Positions 35,430 through 43,418 of a stretch of 64,000 nt of DNA are shown here, in pieces. A model generated the notes under the pieces. It searched no databases, was not told where the DNA came from, and worked only from the letters and a program-made list of their open reading frames with translations. How positions within the stretch are numbered: position 1 is the stretch's first letter; every line of letters starts with the position of its first letter. A program made the position numbers and the translations under genes. Source of the DNA: a virus; IMG/VR virus record IMGVR_UViG_3300020182_000022, positions 18,262-82,261 of that record, one strand, 5' to 3'.

Positions 35430-36303
35430 CGTCTAGACCGGCAAGTAGTTCTTTCACTTTATCATCTTCCAAAGGATCTTCGTCAGTATCAGATGCAGAA
35501 GGAGTATCACCCATTGGAATCTCATCATCGTCATCGTCCTCAACAGTATTAGCAACTGGAGCAGCTACTGGAGTTGGGGTGGCTACAACTTCATTAGGAT
35601 CAACACAATGAAAATGCTCGTCAAGCATGGCTTTGAGTTCTTCATATGTTTTGGTCCTGAAAGTTTCTTTCAAGTCATGACCTCCAGCGTAAATTTCTTT
35701 GATTCTAGAATCATCCAGTCCTGGTATTTCAGAAGGAAACAAGAACTTACTTGAAACGTAAGTAGGAAAGTCACCTTGCTTGTCACATCGGATCCTGAAC
35801 GTACATCCTTTGTCAGACAAGTCGAAGATCTTCTCACCAAACTGATCTGAGTCTTCACCAGTAATACCTTCCATGATAATCTTATGAAGCTGTTTACCAA
35901 ATCGCAAGATCTTGACAGTGTCGTTATTTTCTGGGTCAGCAGGATCGTTCACAACATAAACATTAACTAACCAGTTCTCCCGGCGATAAATTGCTTCAGA
36001 TTTAGCTTTCTCTTCAGCTGTACCACCACGGTATATTTTCAATCGATGTTCTGCGATTGGATCTCTGTCACCCCAAGTAGTCGGGCTCACTGCAGTCACA
36101 TATTGACCTGTACTATATGATGTCCAACCGTGGCTGTAGTAATGATAAAATGTATTGGCTGGGTCCTCGATATCAGGAAGAAATCGTACTTCATACGAGT
36201 TACCAGGTTTGGTTCTGAGGATATCAGCAGTCTTGTTTGAAGACCCTTCTTTAGATAGTGCATCTTTGATGCTAGCGAACATAGATTTTGTAAATGTACT
36301 CAT
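35422..36303 (-). CDS. 32: Single-stranded DNA-binding protein gp32
   Basis: The 293-residue product matches T4 gp32 (301 residues). It has a basic N-terminal B region for cooperativity (FTKSMFASIKDALSKEG). The core OB-like domain includes YEVRFLPDIEDPANTFYHYY, VNVYVVNDPADPENND and LRFGKQLHKIIMEGI. The acidic C-terminal tail (VEDDDDDEIPMGD and DEDPLEDDKVKELL) contacts partner proteins. The Cys/His zinc-binding loop of T4 gp32 is replaced by TTWGDRDPIAEHR, so no zinc site is seen. A sigma70 promoter at 36337-36365 gives a 27-base A-rich leader, unusual in this genome and suited to translational autoregulation. Confidence 0.92.
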   Translation of the reverse strand: MSTFTKSMFASIKDALSKEGSSNKTADILRTKPGNSYEVRFLPDIEDPANTFYHYYSHGWTSYSTGQYVTAVSPTTWGDRDPIAEHRLKIYRGGTAEEKAKSEAIYRRENWLVNVYVVNDPADPENNDTVKILRFGKQLHKIIMEGITGEDSDQFGEKIFDLSDKGCTFRIRCDKQGDFPTYVSSKFLFPSEIPGLDDSRIKEIYAGGHDLKETFRTKTYEELKAMLDEHFHCVDPNEVVATPTPVAAPVANTVEDDDDDEIPMGDTPSASDTDEDPLEDDKVKELLAGLDDA

Positions 36304-36336
36304 ATATTATTTGTTTTAGTTATTAGTTGTATAGTT

Positions 36337-36365
36337 ATTATATGATCTCATAGAACTATATGCAA
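36337..36365 (-). promoter_or_regulatory. Early sigma70-type promoter for gp32 operon
   Basis: On the minus strand, TTGCAT (36365-36360), 17 bases and TATAAT (36342-36337). The predicted start is 36330, leaving a 27-base, A-rich leader without Shine-Dalgarno sequence before the gp32 ATG at 36303. Confidence 0.75.
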
Positions 36366-36374
36366 CTTTTAAAA

Positions 36375-36710
36375 TTATTTCTTTGTTTTCAGACTATCCA
36401 TAAACTCTTTTGTGGTCATTGAGTTGGATTTCTTTTTGTATATTCTGTAACATGTTAACGCTTTCATCGTGTTGTAGAATCTTATATCATACTCATACGG
36501 CTCTGGATATACCTTGAATGGAGCAGTGAAGAATTCATCGATATTTATATTATCGAATTTCATGAATAGTTTGGCTAATTTTCTCACGTGTCCGTACTCT
36601 GGCTTGGCTTCGAAGTCATCCCATTTTTGCCTTAACTTGAACGGTTTACCGTTTTTAGAGCGAACGGTAGCTAACCACGTGTTATAAATTCTCTTCTCTA
36701 GTGAGGTCAA
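36375..36710 (-). CDS. Hypothetical protein upstream of gp32
   Basis: The 111-residue basic product includes YNTWLATVRSKNGKPFKLR, then FMKFDNINIDEFF and YNTMKALTCYRIYKKK. It looks like a small helical DNA- or protein-binding protein. It is the last gene of the operon from the amidotransferase through gp41. T4 has gp59 and gp33 near gp32, but I see no convincing similarity to either. Confidence 0.6.
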   Translation of the reverse strand: MTSLEKRIYNTWLATVRSKNGKPFKLRQKWDDFEAKPEYGHVRKLAKLFMKFDNINIDEFFTAPFKVYPEPYEYDIRFYNTMKALTCYRIYKKKSNSMTTKEFMDSLKTKK

Positions 36711-36712
36711 AG

Positions 36713-37027
36713 CTAAAATTTTAAATTTAAATCTGGATTCGCTTGGATGTAGTTTCTGATATACTTAGATCTATACAATGTAGGATCATGTTTAAGAAAG
36801 CATTTGAGTACATCATAATCTGTATCGACATCACATACCATCTTGAATGTGTCTCTCAACTCCTTCTCTCTCAACAACCATAAAAATATATTAGGTAGAT
36901 TCATCTTCTTGTTCTTAACAATGCAAACATACGAACAGAAACCTAAAAATAGATGAAGATATTCACCTTGATATGTATTGTTAACAGGATCACCATTTCC
37001 TATCATTCCGCTTATTATGTCGCTCAT
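36713..37027 (-). CDS. Hypothetical protein, 104 residues
   Basis: A helical protein with a hydrophobic segment LHLFLGFCSYVCIV that is too polar around it to call a membrane anchor, followed by LPNIFLWLLREKELRDTF and a charged C-terminus. It overlaps the DHH gene by four bases (ATGA-like coupling) and precedes the 36375-36710 gene by two bases. Function unknown. Confidence 0.55.
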   Translation of the reverse strand: MSDIISGMIGNGDPVNNTYQGEYLHLFLGFCSYVCIVKNKKMNLPNIFLWLLREKELRDTFKMVCDVDTDYDVLKCFLKHDPTLYRSKYIRNYIQANPDLNLKF

Positions 37028-37965
37028 GTAACTACAGGGGATAAAAGTTTCGTTAAGGTTAGTACCTTATCAGTTAATTGACCTCCGGAAGCATATGGAT
37101 GGCCTCCACCTTCTGCTATGCTGCTAGCTAATTTTCCTAAGTCAACTTCCGGGCATTTCTCTTTGTTCACTCTGAAACTAACTCTTTTAGTATTCATATT
37201 CATTACCATCACTATGTCACATTCATAACTGTTTATAACATGGTGAGCCACTTCATTCAGACTCTCACTAGCCATTGTTGCGAATAAATTATATTTTTTA
37301 CCATTCAATGGCAGCTTTCCTTCAAATACTTGCAATTCTGATATGACTCGAGCAACCTTTTTCTTGTTCAAAGCGATCATGTTTAAATGTGATTGATTGA
37401 ATCCTTTGAATCCGTTTCCGAAGTCTCTGGTGAATTGTTCTGCACGTTGTCCTACATAATTCCATAAAATCACATTCAACTCATATGACCCCTTGACCTG
37501 TAATTTGTAGCTATCATAATCATCAATCATCAATATCAATAACTTCTGATAATCAGTTAATGTTCTCTTCTCGTATTTCTTTCTCAGCAAATCATACAAC
37601 AACTTGCAGCAGGATGTGTACTCAGACAATATAGTCGTGGCTTTTTTGTACTTATCTTTATTCTGCACGTGTGTGTCGTGATGATCCACTATCGATACAT
37701 TCTCATGATCAACTAAGTCTAGATTATTTTGACTCACGTCTAGATCAAATATGTAAACCTTGTCGTAATCCTCGATTTTGTTCTTCATCGACCACGCTGA
37801 GAACGTTTTACGAAAATTAGACTGAGAACATATTTCATGCTCTACATTCTTCATACCAGTAAACCACCGGAACACTAAGTATGAACCTATTCCATCTAAA
37901 TCACAATCTGAAAATATAATACATTTTTTCACCACGTCTATTGTATATTTATTAGTGGTGCTCAC
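37024..37965 (-). CDS. DHH-family phosphoesterase (RecJ/NrnA-like)
   Basis: The 313-residue protein starts with GTG. It has DHH motifs: IIFSDCDLDGIGSYLVF (motif I, DxDGxGS), VYIFDLDVS (II), VSIVDHHDTH (III, DHH) and a C-terminal DHHA1 signature AEGGGHPYASGG. Members are manganese-dependent exonucleases or nano-RNases/pAp phosphatases. Here it sits directly downstream of gp41 helicase, so a replication or DNA-end processing role is possible. Degrading short oligonucleotides or signalling nucleotides is the other option. Confidence 0.82.
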   Translation of the reverse strand: MSTTNKYTIDVVKKCIIFSDCDLDGIGSYLVFRWFTGMKNVEHEICSQSNFRKTFSAWSMKNKIEDYDKVYIFDLDVSQNNLDLVDHENVSIVDHHDTHVQNKDKYKKATTILSEYTSCCKLLYDLLRKKYEKRTLTDYQKLLILMIDDYDSYKLQVKGSYELNVILWNYVGQRAEQFTRDFGNGFKGFNQSHLNMIALNKKKVARVISELQVFEGKLPLNGKKYNLFATMASESLNEVAHHVINSYECDIVMVMNMNTKRVSFRVNKEKCPEVDLGKLASSIAEGGGHPYASGGQLTDKVLTLTKLLSPVVT

Positions 37966-37973
37966 GGTTGCAA

Positions 37974-39302
37974 CTAGATAGACAGATCGTCTAGAGATTG
38001 GATAGTGTCAGTCATGTCAATGTTTTGTAACTGCACGCTAGCTTCCTTGAGAGTCAACGTATCATAGTCAATCTCCATAGCGATACTACCGTAATTCTCA
38101 CCAAATCGATTTTTCATCACACCTAATTTGATCACACCCATCTCAATATCCTCTTCTTCTCTCCATATACTGAATATCGCATCTGCAGTTGCTGCTAAAC
38201 CATAACTCTCACCAACAGTATCAAGTCCAGGATTGACTTCATTGTAACCAGCTCTGTTTAACTGTGTCGCGGTGATGATAGGACATTCATATACATATGA
38301 TAATGCTCTTAGTTCTTCAGTCGCGTACTTTATACGTTCATAAGAGTTGGTTCCTATGTCACTCTTGAGCAAGTTGACGTAATCGATCACGATCGCGTCT
38401 AATTTGACTCCTCTGTCGATAAGTTTCTTGATATAACCTTTGATGTGTCTGCAACTCACTGTGCTAGGAGGGAACTCTTTTACTATTATTTGAGCTCTCT
38501 TGTTATTCTGTTTGTATTGATTGACTGAATCTTCAATATCATCAGTACGTCGATGTAATGCTCGAATTGGTATCTGAGTCAAGTTTGTGGTTATTCTTTT
38601 AGCATACACTAGCTCACTCATCTCGAGACTTATTAGTAATACAGTCTTGCCTTGATCAGCAATGTTCTTGGCGATGTTACCTAAGAATATACTCTTACCA
38701 ATATTAGTCTCACCGGCGAACACATACAATGCTCTACCATGTTCCAAGAAACCACCATCTAACTTCTTGTCTAACCAAGGCCAGCCGCATGCTATAGTAT
38801 CATCTTTGGTGTTCAAATCTGTTATGTGTTGTTCTATGTCATTGAAGTAATCTAAACCTATGTCTGTAGCTAATGTTATGTTACAAGCTTTCTCAAATTT
38901 AGTTAATATACTACTAGTATCTACATCTTGATCGCCAGCTGAATCAGCCACTTCTAATAATGTGTTGAACACTGCTTTCTCTTTGAGAAATTTTTCTGTG
39001 TTCTCGTAAAGTTCATCCTTGTTGAAATGTCTGTCAAATCCTTCGAATAATGCTGCTACACTCTTGAAGCTATTTTTTAATTCTGGTGTTGTCAGATATC
39101 CTTTGATTTCAGTTAACGTAGGAGACACACTTCTCTTCTCGTAGAAGTCTGTGACAATCTGTACCACGTTCTTGATATCTTTATTGCTAAAGAACTTACC
39201 ATCTAAGTGATCAACTATACTTGACAGATATGCTTCATCTGTTAGCATATTGTAAGCTATAACGACCTCATAGAAGTCTCCATCTAGTGAATTTTTATTC
39301 AT
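37974..39302 (-). CDS. 41: Replicative DNA helicase gp41
   Basis: The 442-residue product matches T4 gp41 (475 residues), a DnaB-type hexameric helicase. The N-terminal helical domain precedes the RecA-like domain, with Walker A FAGETNIGKSIFLGNI, Walker B DAIVIDYVNLL and a following arginine-rich region. It unwinds the fork and binds gp61 primase. It overlaps the glycosyltransferase gene upstream by eight bases and is co-expressed with it and the amidotransferase. Confidence 0.92.
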   Translation of the reverse strand: MNKNSLDGDFYEVVIAYNMLTDEAYLSSIVDHLDGKFFSNKDIKNVVQIVTDFYEKRSVSPTLTEIKGYLTTPELKNSFKSVAALFEGFDRHFNKDELYENTEKFLKEKAVFNTLLEVADSAGDQDVDTSSILTKFEKACNITLATDIGLDYFNDIEQHITDLNTKDDTIACGWPWLDKKLDGGFLEHGRALYVFAGETNIGKSIFLGNIAKNIADQGKTVLLISLEMSELVYAKRITTNLTQIPIRALHRRTDDIEDSVNQYKQNNKRAQIIVKEFPPSTVSCRHIKGYIKKLIDRGVKLDAIVIDYVNLLKSDIGTNSYERIKYATEELRALSYVYECPIITATQLNRAGYNEVNPGLDTVGESYGLAATADAIFSIWREEEDIEMGVIKLGVMKNRFGENYGSIAMEIDYDTLTLKEASVQLQNIDMTDTIQSLDDLSI

Positions 39303-39978
39303 TCTTGTATTGATTGTAAAATATTTGTTGTGACTCTTGAAATGTTTTATCGTTGATGTCTCTCAAGCCTGGGCTCGCATGAGTGACATGAATAGGATAT
39401 GTTCCTATTTTGAGTTTCAATTTGTTCGCATCTAAACAACTCGAGAGATCGTAATGATGAAATTTGAACGACTCATTAAATTTCCATCCAGCCTGCAATA
39501 CATTCTTCAGATTTACAGCCATGAACAATCCATCAATCACAAGACATCTTTTAGGCCATGGACCGAAGCTAGTCACTCCTAACTGACTACTATCATTGAT
39601 TGGATGTGACACCGCGCCTGACATGTCTTCACGTTCACTCATGACGTGCCACAAGCATGGTTGTTTGATTTTAACTTTGCTAGAACCAGCTAGTCCTACA
39701 ATATCGTACTTCATCTGATTCATCGCAGTATACAACTTACCTTTCAATTTCAGGTCATCGATAAACACATCATCATGCACAAACAACACAATATCATGTT
39801 TGATTAGATTTTCTGCTGTTAACTGTCTGTTGTATGCTTGTGACAAACCAGACTTGTTGTTAGCATTGATAACAACAGTCACATCGTTTTTTAATTCATT
39901 GAGAGATTTCGCTAACATTGAATCTCTTCCGTCACCCTTGGAGCAAGTGACTACTAATATCTTTCTCATTTCGTTCAT
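39295..39978 (-). CDS. Glycosyltransferase family 2-like protein
   Basis: The start at 39978 overlaps the upstream stop as ATGA, giving 227 residues; other in-frame ATGs exist upstream. The GT-A features are the opening strand RKILVVTCSKGDGRDS, a NNKSGLSQAYN helix and the metal-binding DxD-like segment VLFVHDDVFIDD. A later FNESFKFHHYDLSSC could be the acceptor-side part. The substrate is unknown. It sits between an amidotransferase and gp41; a link to DNA modification or to host envelope sugars cannot be decided from the sequence. Confidence 0.7.
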   Translation of the reverse strand: MNEMRKILVVTCSKGDGRDSMLAKSLNELKNDVTVVINANNKSGLSQAYNRQLTAENLIKHDIVLFVHDDVFIDDLKLKGKLYTAMNQMKYDIVGLAGSSKVKIKQPCLWHVMSEREDMSGAVSHPINDSSQLGVTSFGPWPKRCLVIDGLFMAVNLKNVLQAGWKFNESFKFHHYDLSSCLDANKLKLKIGTYPIHVTHASPGLRDINDKTFQESQQIFYNQYKNE

Positions 39979-40676
39979 AGGAAAAATGGGCTGTTTGATT
40001 GGAATTCTCCGCATGTCGCTAATCCTTCCGTAGTTGAGCAATATATGACACCTTCTCTGAGTTCTTCTTCGACAACACCAGGCACTTTGATGGAACTAAA
40101 CTCACCGGTGTCAGTATTACCAAACAACGTGCTGCCGCTTCTCACCAGGAATGTACATCCGGTCAGCTTGCTGTATATCCAGCATGCGAAGGTTCCTTGC
40201 AATTGATTACAAGCCTTTTCTAAAGCCACAATCTCAGCTGTTCTCTTGCCTTCATCTAACTCCTCACCTAAGAATTCCTCGCTAAACTCAAATACTAATG
40301 ATATTAAAGCTGGTATCACTGAGCTGTCTACTGAATTGTAATGATCTGGCATCAACTCCTCTACTAATTGTCTGTCATTCTGCAAGACACCGTTATGAGC
40401 CACTATATAATAGAAGTCTTCAAATGGATGGCTTGTTACAGGGCTGAACTCGCGATTGGACGATGTAGGAGCTTGTGTGTGACCTAAAAATTGATTGTAA
40501 TCACCTGAGAAAGCGTAATCACCGGTAAGATCCACCACATTCGGATCTTTTCGGATGTAAATCTCCCGGCCTCTTGTTGTGTATAAGCTACCATACGAGA
40601 AATTACCTCTCTCGCGATTAGCAATGTATAATTTCTCATAATTTTTAAATATTGTTGAACCGAAAATACCGCACAT
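39975..40676 (-). CDS. Class II glutamine amidotransferase (Gat), QueC neighbour
   Basis: The 233-residue protein begins MCGIFGS, placing the catalytic Cys at position 2, as in N-terminal nucleophile amidotransferases. It keeps the NREFSPVTSHPF and VAHNGVLQN segments that bind glutamine. No synthetase domain follows. The next gene upstream is QueC. Fused or adjacent Gat and QueC are known from archaea and from phage 9g, where Gat-QueC is tied to conversion of preQ0 to archaeosine (G+). An ammonia donor for 7-deazaguanine DNA modification is therefore the best inference. It has its own promoter starting exactly at the ATG. Confidence 0.82.
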   Translation of the reverse strand: MCGIFGSTIFKNYEKLYIANRERGNFSYGSLYTTRGREIYIRKDPNVVDLTGDYAFSGDYNQFLGHTQAPTSSNREFSPVTSHPFEDFYYIVAHNGVLQNDRQLVEELMPDHYNSVDSSVIPALISLVFEFSEEFLGEELDEGKRTAEIVALEKACNQLQGTFACWIYSKLTGCTFLVRSGSTLFGNTDTGEFSSIKVPGVVEEELREGVIYCSTTEGLATCGEFQSNSPFFL

Positions 40677-40682
40677 AGTTAT

Positions 40683-40711
40683 ATTATAGCTGAGCTAACT
40701 GTTTATCGCAA
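40683..40711 (-). promoter_or_regulatory. Early sigma70-type promoter for Gat-GT-gp41 operon
   Basis: On the minus strand, TTGCGA (40711-40706), 17 bases and TATAAT (40688-40683). The predicted start is 40676, the A of the ATG. The -35 lies inside the end of queC. Confidence 0.82.
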
Positions 40712-41408
40712 CACAATTGTGTGACTTCCATGGTATTTCTCTGCTGTATGGTATTGGGTCAATATAACCAGCTTCTAAAAATCCTTGAATACGTGAACTA
40801 CATGCCGTGCACTCCCCACATGCCTCGTCTTTACCTTCATAACAAGTCCATGTATTAGAGAAGTCTACTCCTAGCTCGACACCCATTCTGATGATCTCAG
40901 CTTTGCTCTTGTCAATCAGAGGCGCTTCTATTGTGACTCGATCGCGTCTGTTCAATTGGTTTACGTTGTTGATCGCTTCTAGAAACTCTTTGCTACCGTC
41001 CCAGAATCCTGCTTGACTGTCAACCAGAGCAGATCCATGGAACACGGTACTAGCGCCAATTGATTCTGCATATGCTGTGCATATAGACAACATCATCATG
41101 TTTCTGTTAGGTACATAATTGACAGTTTGTGGGTCTCCTAACACATCTCTCGCTTTTGCTACATCAATATCATCATTAGTCAGAGCACTAGTTGTCACAA
41201 TGTCTTTGAAGAACTTTAGATCTAGTATCTTGAGGTTTTCTTGTTTGGTTCTGTGTATTGTATTTTGTGCGCAAACCAATTCTTTGTCTCTGTGTTTCTG
41301 TCCATAATCATACCCAACGGCCTGAATTTCATATCCTTTTGATCTAGCGAGATGGTATATCACTGTGGAGTCTAAACCACCGCTTAACGGTACAATACAT
41401 TTATCCAT
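40695..41408 (-). CDS. queC: 7-cyano-7-deazaguanine synthase QueC
   Basis: The ATG at 41408 is supported by a promoter starting one base away and gives 237 residues, usual for QueC. It has the PP-loop ATPase motif PLSGGLDSTV at the start, NYVPNRNMMML in the middle and the C-terminal zinc site CYEGKDEACGECTAC. QueC converts 7-carboxy-7-deazaguanine to preQ0 with ATP and ammonia. With FolE at 63812-64000 and the amidotransferase next door, it suggests that the phage makes a deazaguanine base for its DNA. QueD, QueE and DpdA are not seen in this window. Confidence 0.93.
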   Translation of the reverse strand: MDKCIVPLSGGLDSTVIYHLARSKGYEIQAVGYDYGQKHRDKELVCAQNTIHRTKQENLKILDLKFFKDIVTTSALTNDDIDVAKARDVLGDPQTVNYVPNRNMMMLSICTAYAESIGASTVFHGSALVDSQAGFWDGSKEFLEAINNVNQLNRRDRVTIEAPLIDKSKAEIIRMGVELGVDFSNTWTCYEGKDEACGECTACSSRIQGFLEAGYIDPIPYSREIPWKSHNCVAINS

Positions 41409-41415
41409 AGTTTTT

Positions 41416-41444
41416 ATTATATGAACTATATAAAATGAAGGCAA
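41416..41444 (-). promoter_or_regulatory. Early sigma70-type promoter for queC
   Basis: On the minus strand, TTGCCT (41444-41439), 17 bases and TATAAT (41421-41416). The predicted start is 41409, one base before the ATG at 41408. Confidence 0.8.
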
Positions 41445-41449
41445 CTTAA

Positions 41450-41457
41450 TATAAGTA
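41450..41457 (+). promoter_or_regulatory. T4-type late promoter, plus strand
   Basis: TATAAGTA predicts a start at 41463, exactly the ATG of the large Ala-rich gene. Confidence 0.82.
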
Positions 41458-41462
41458 ATGTT

Positions 41463-43418
41463 ATGAGCAGCAGAAAGTACAATACTAATGACAATGATTT
41501 AATCTGGGAGAGTTTTCAAAACCGCACAAACCACAAGATCTCCAAGCAGAATAGTAGATACAGTGAATTGTTAGAGAACGATCTCAAGTATATCGAAGAA
41601 TTTCTAATCAGAGAAGGTATTTGGGATAAGGTTAAAGGTGCTGCTGGTGCTGCTGCCGGTAAGGTGAAGGATTTTGCTGCTGATAAGATCATGAAGCCTT
41701 TGATGGATATGTTGGCTGCAGCTATTCAGAAAGACCCAGCATCTGCTGAGAAGTTACCAGAACTTCAACAAGCTGCTCAAGGTGGTGGAGATATTGGAGC
41801 AATTTTACAGGCAAGTGGTGATCAAAGTATCATGAAGCAAATTGAAGGTCAACCAGATGCAGCTGCAGGTGGTGTAGCGGATCCGGCAGATCCGGAAGCG
41901 GCTGCCGCTCCACAGGCTGAGTCGTACTTGTATCAATTTAATATGAACAAAATGATTTGTGAGACTTTGGTTGATCAAGGAATCATTTCAGAATCAAAAT
42001 CTCAAATCATTCAAGAGAGACGGAAATTCGAAGCCGCGAATGTCCTGTTTGAGTCTCTAAAGAAAAACACACAACCGAAAGATTGTCCATGGATGCCTAA
42101 TCTCGTCATTGAGAAAGACGTGAGAGGTGCTGACGGAAGGTTTGCAGCCGGTAACCAATCAGGTGTTCAGTACGCACCAGCAGATGCACCAACAGCAGAA
42201 GCTCCAGCGGCGGCTCCGGCAGCCGGAGGCGGTTATACTGGTAGTGTTCGGAAGGACGTTAGTGTACTAAAGAGTAACATAAAGCAATTCTTAAAAGCTA
42301 ATCCAAAGATGGCGACAGATGGTAGGTTCAAGAGTATTGAGCAGATGGTAAGCGGACTGGATCGAGAGGGGCGAACAGCAGAGACTCCAGCAGAGGCTCC
42401 AGCAGAGGCTCCAGCAACCGGTACACCAGAGGCTCCAGCAGAGGCTCCAGCAACCAGTACACCAGAGGCTCCAGCAACCAGTACACCAGAGGCTCCAGCA
42501 GCAAAGCCAGAAGGTACACCAGGACCAGCAGCACCAACAGTAGGTGCAGGGGGTGCGTCAATGCCAGCTGAGAAGCCGGTAGCAGACGGTGCAACACCAG
42601 CAGGTGGTGCTCCAACACCAGCGGACGGAGCTAAGGCACCAGGAATTTTAGGTAAGGTTTGGAATTTTGTTAAGGCTAACAAGGGTGCAATTGGTGGTCT
42701 TGCTGCCATGGGTATTGCTGCAGCGTTAATCGCAGGTGGAGGTCCTTTTGCCATACCGGCTACTAGATATCTAACCGGTGCTCTTATGGGTGGTGTTAGA
42801 GGTGCTATAAAAGGTGCAAAGGGTACTGAGGGTGGTATGATGGATAAATTTAAAGGGGCAGCTAATCAAGCTGGTGCAGATTCAATGAAAGGTGGAGCGG
42901 TTGGAATTGCTGCCGGTATGGCTGGAGATGCAGTTGGTAGTGTGATGGGTGGAGCTGCTAATGCTGCTGCAGACGGTCAAGTGCCTAGTGCAGCTGCTGA
43001 ACCATACGTTGAGCCAAGTGCTGAGCCGATGGACCAGACTTCAGATTATGGAGGTAATCCAGAAGACTATAGTGCTGGTGGTCAATATGATATGGAAACA
43101 CCAGAGATCGCCGGTACTAGTGGTGGTTTTAATCCTGAAACTGGTGAGAGTAACATGGACATGTCGGATGAAGAAGCTGCTGCGTTCAATGCTCAAGATG
43201 CTAACGGCGAAACACCAGGAGTAGATTACCAAGAACCTACCGCAAAATCAGCTGCTGAAGCTGAAGCTGGAGTAGGTCAAATTGATCCTGTAACCGGAAA
43301 GAAAATCGAAATGATTGACCCAGAAAACAAACCAGGGTTCTTTAAGAAATTAGGATCATTTCTGCCAGGTGGGACTACACCTAGAGAGGTGTGGGGTTCG
43401 AACACCGGCAAAGGTTAA
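41463..43418 (+). CDS. Large Ala/Pro/Gly-rich late protein, possible internal or virion protein
   Basis: The 651-residue product has a polar start with NDLIWESF, then GIWDKVKGAAGAAAGKVKDF and further Ala-rich helices. Several short LFES/ICET-type tags occur in the first 200 residues. A low-complexity Pro/Ala/Glu-Thr region (residues about 300-390) is built of tandem repeats. Next comes a Gly/Ala-rich hydrophobic part (GAIGGLAAMGIAAALIAGG, then MMDKFKGAANQAGAD), which may insert in membranes, and an acidic C-terminal region. The composition, late promoter and position opposite the replication genes suggest a virion or injected protein. No family is recognised. Confidence 0.65.
   Translation: MSSRKYNTNDNDLIWESFQNRTNHKISKQNSRYSELLENDLKYIEEFLIREGIWDKVKGAAGAAAGKVKDFAADKIMKPLMDMLAAAIQKDPASAEKLPELQQAAQGGGDIGAILQASGDQSIMKQIEGQPDAAAGGVADPADPEAAAAPQAESYLYQFNMNKMICETLVDQGIISESKSQIIQERRKFEAANVLFESLKKNTQPKDCPWMPNLVIEKDVRGADGRFAAGNQSGVQYAPADAPTAEAPAAAPAAGGGYTGSVRKDVSVLKSNIKQFLKANPKMATDGRFKSIEQMVSGLDREGRTAETPAEAPAEAPATGTPEAPAEAPATSTPEAPATSTPEAPAAKPEGTPGPAAPTVGAGGASMPAEKPVADGATPAGGAPTPADGAKAPGILGKVWNFVKANKGAIGGLAAMGIAAALIAGGGPFAIPATRYLTGALMGGVRGAIKGAKGTEGGMMDKFKGAANQAGADSMKGGAVGIAAGMAGDAVGSVMGGAANAAADGQVPSAAAEPYVEPSAEPMDQTSDYGGNPEDYSAGGQYDMETPEIAGTSGGFNPETGESNMDMSDEEAAAFNAQDANGETPGVDYQEPTAKSAAEAEAGVGQIDPVTGKKIEMIDPENKPGFFKKLGSFLPGGTTPREVWGSNTGKG
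42379..42502 (+). repeat. Tandem repeats coding for Ala-Pro-Glu/Thr units
   Basis: Units such as GAGGCTCCAGCA and ACCAGTACACCAGAGGCTCC recur about eight times in 6-24 base steps, coding for EAPA and TSTPEAPA. They expand the linker of the Ala-rich protein and are a likely site of length variation. Confidence 0.85.

Noticed and set aside
36375-37027. gp59 helicase loader or gp33 co-activator next to gp32
   Set aside because: The two small genes are in about the right place but show no recognisable similarity in length and sequence pattern to either T4 protein.
42379-42502. Possible CRISPR-like repeat array
   Set aside because: The units are 6-24 bases without unique spacers and are in frame inside a coding region, coding for EAPA-type linkers.
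42233-42754. Minus-strand open frames opposite the Ala/Pro-rich gene
   Set aside because: They arise from the low-complexity repeats. The plus-strand gene has an exact late promoter and a continuous frame; the minus frames have neither start signal nor sensible composition.
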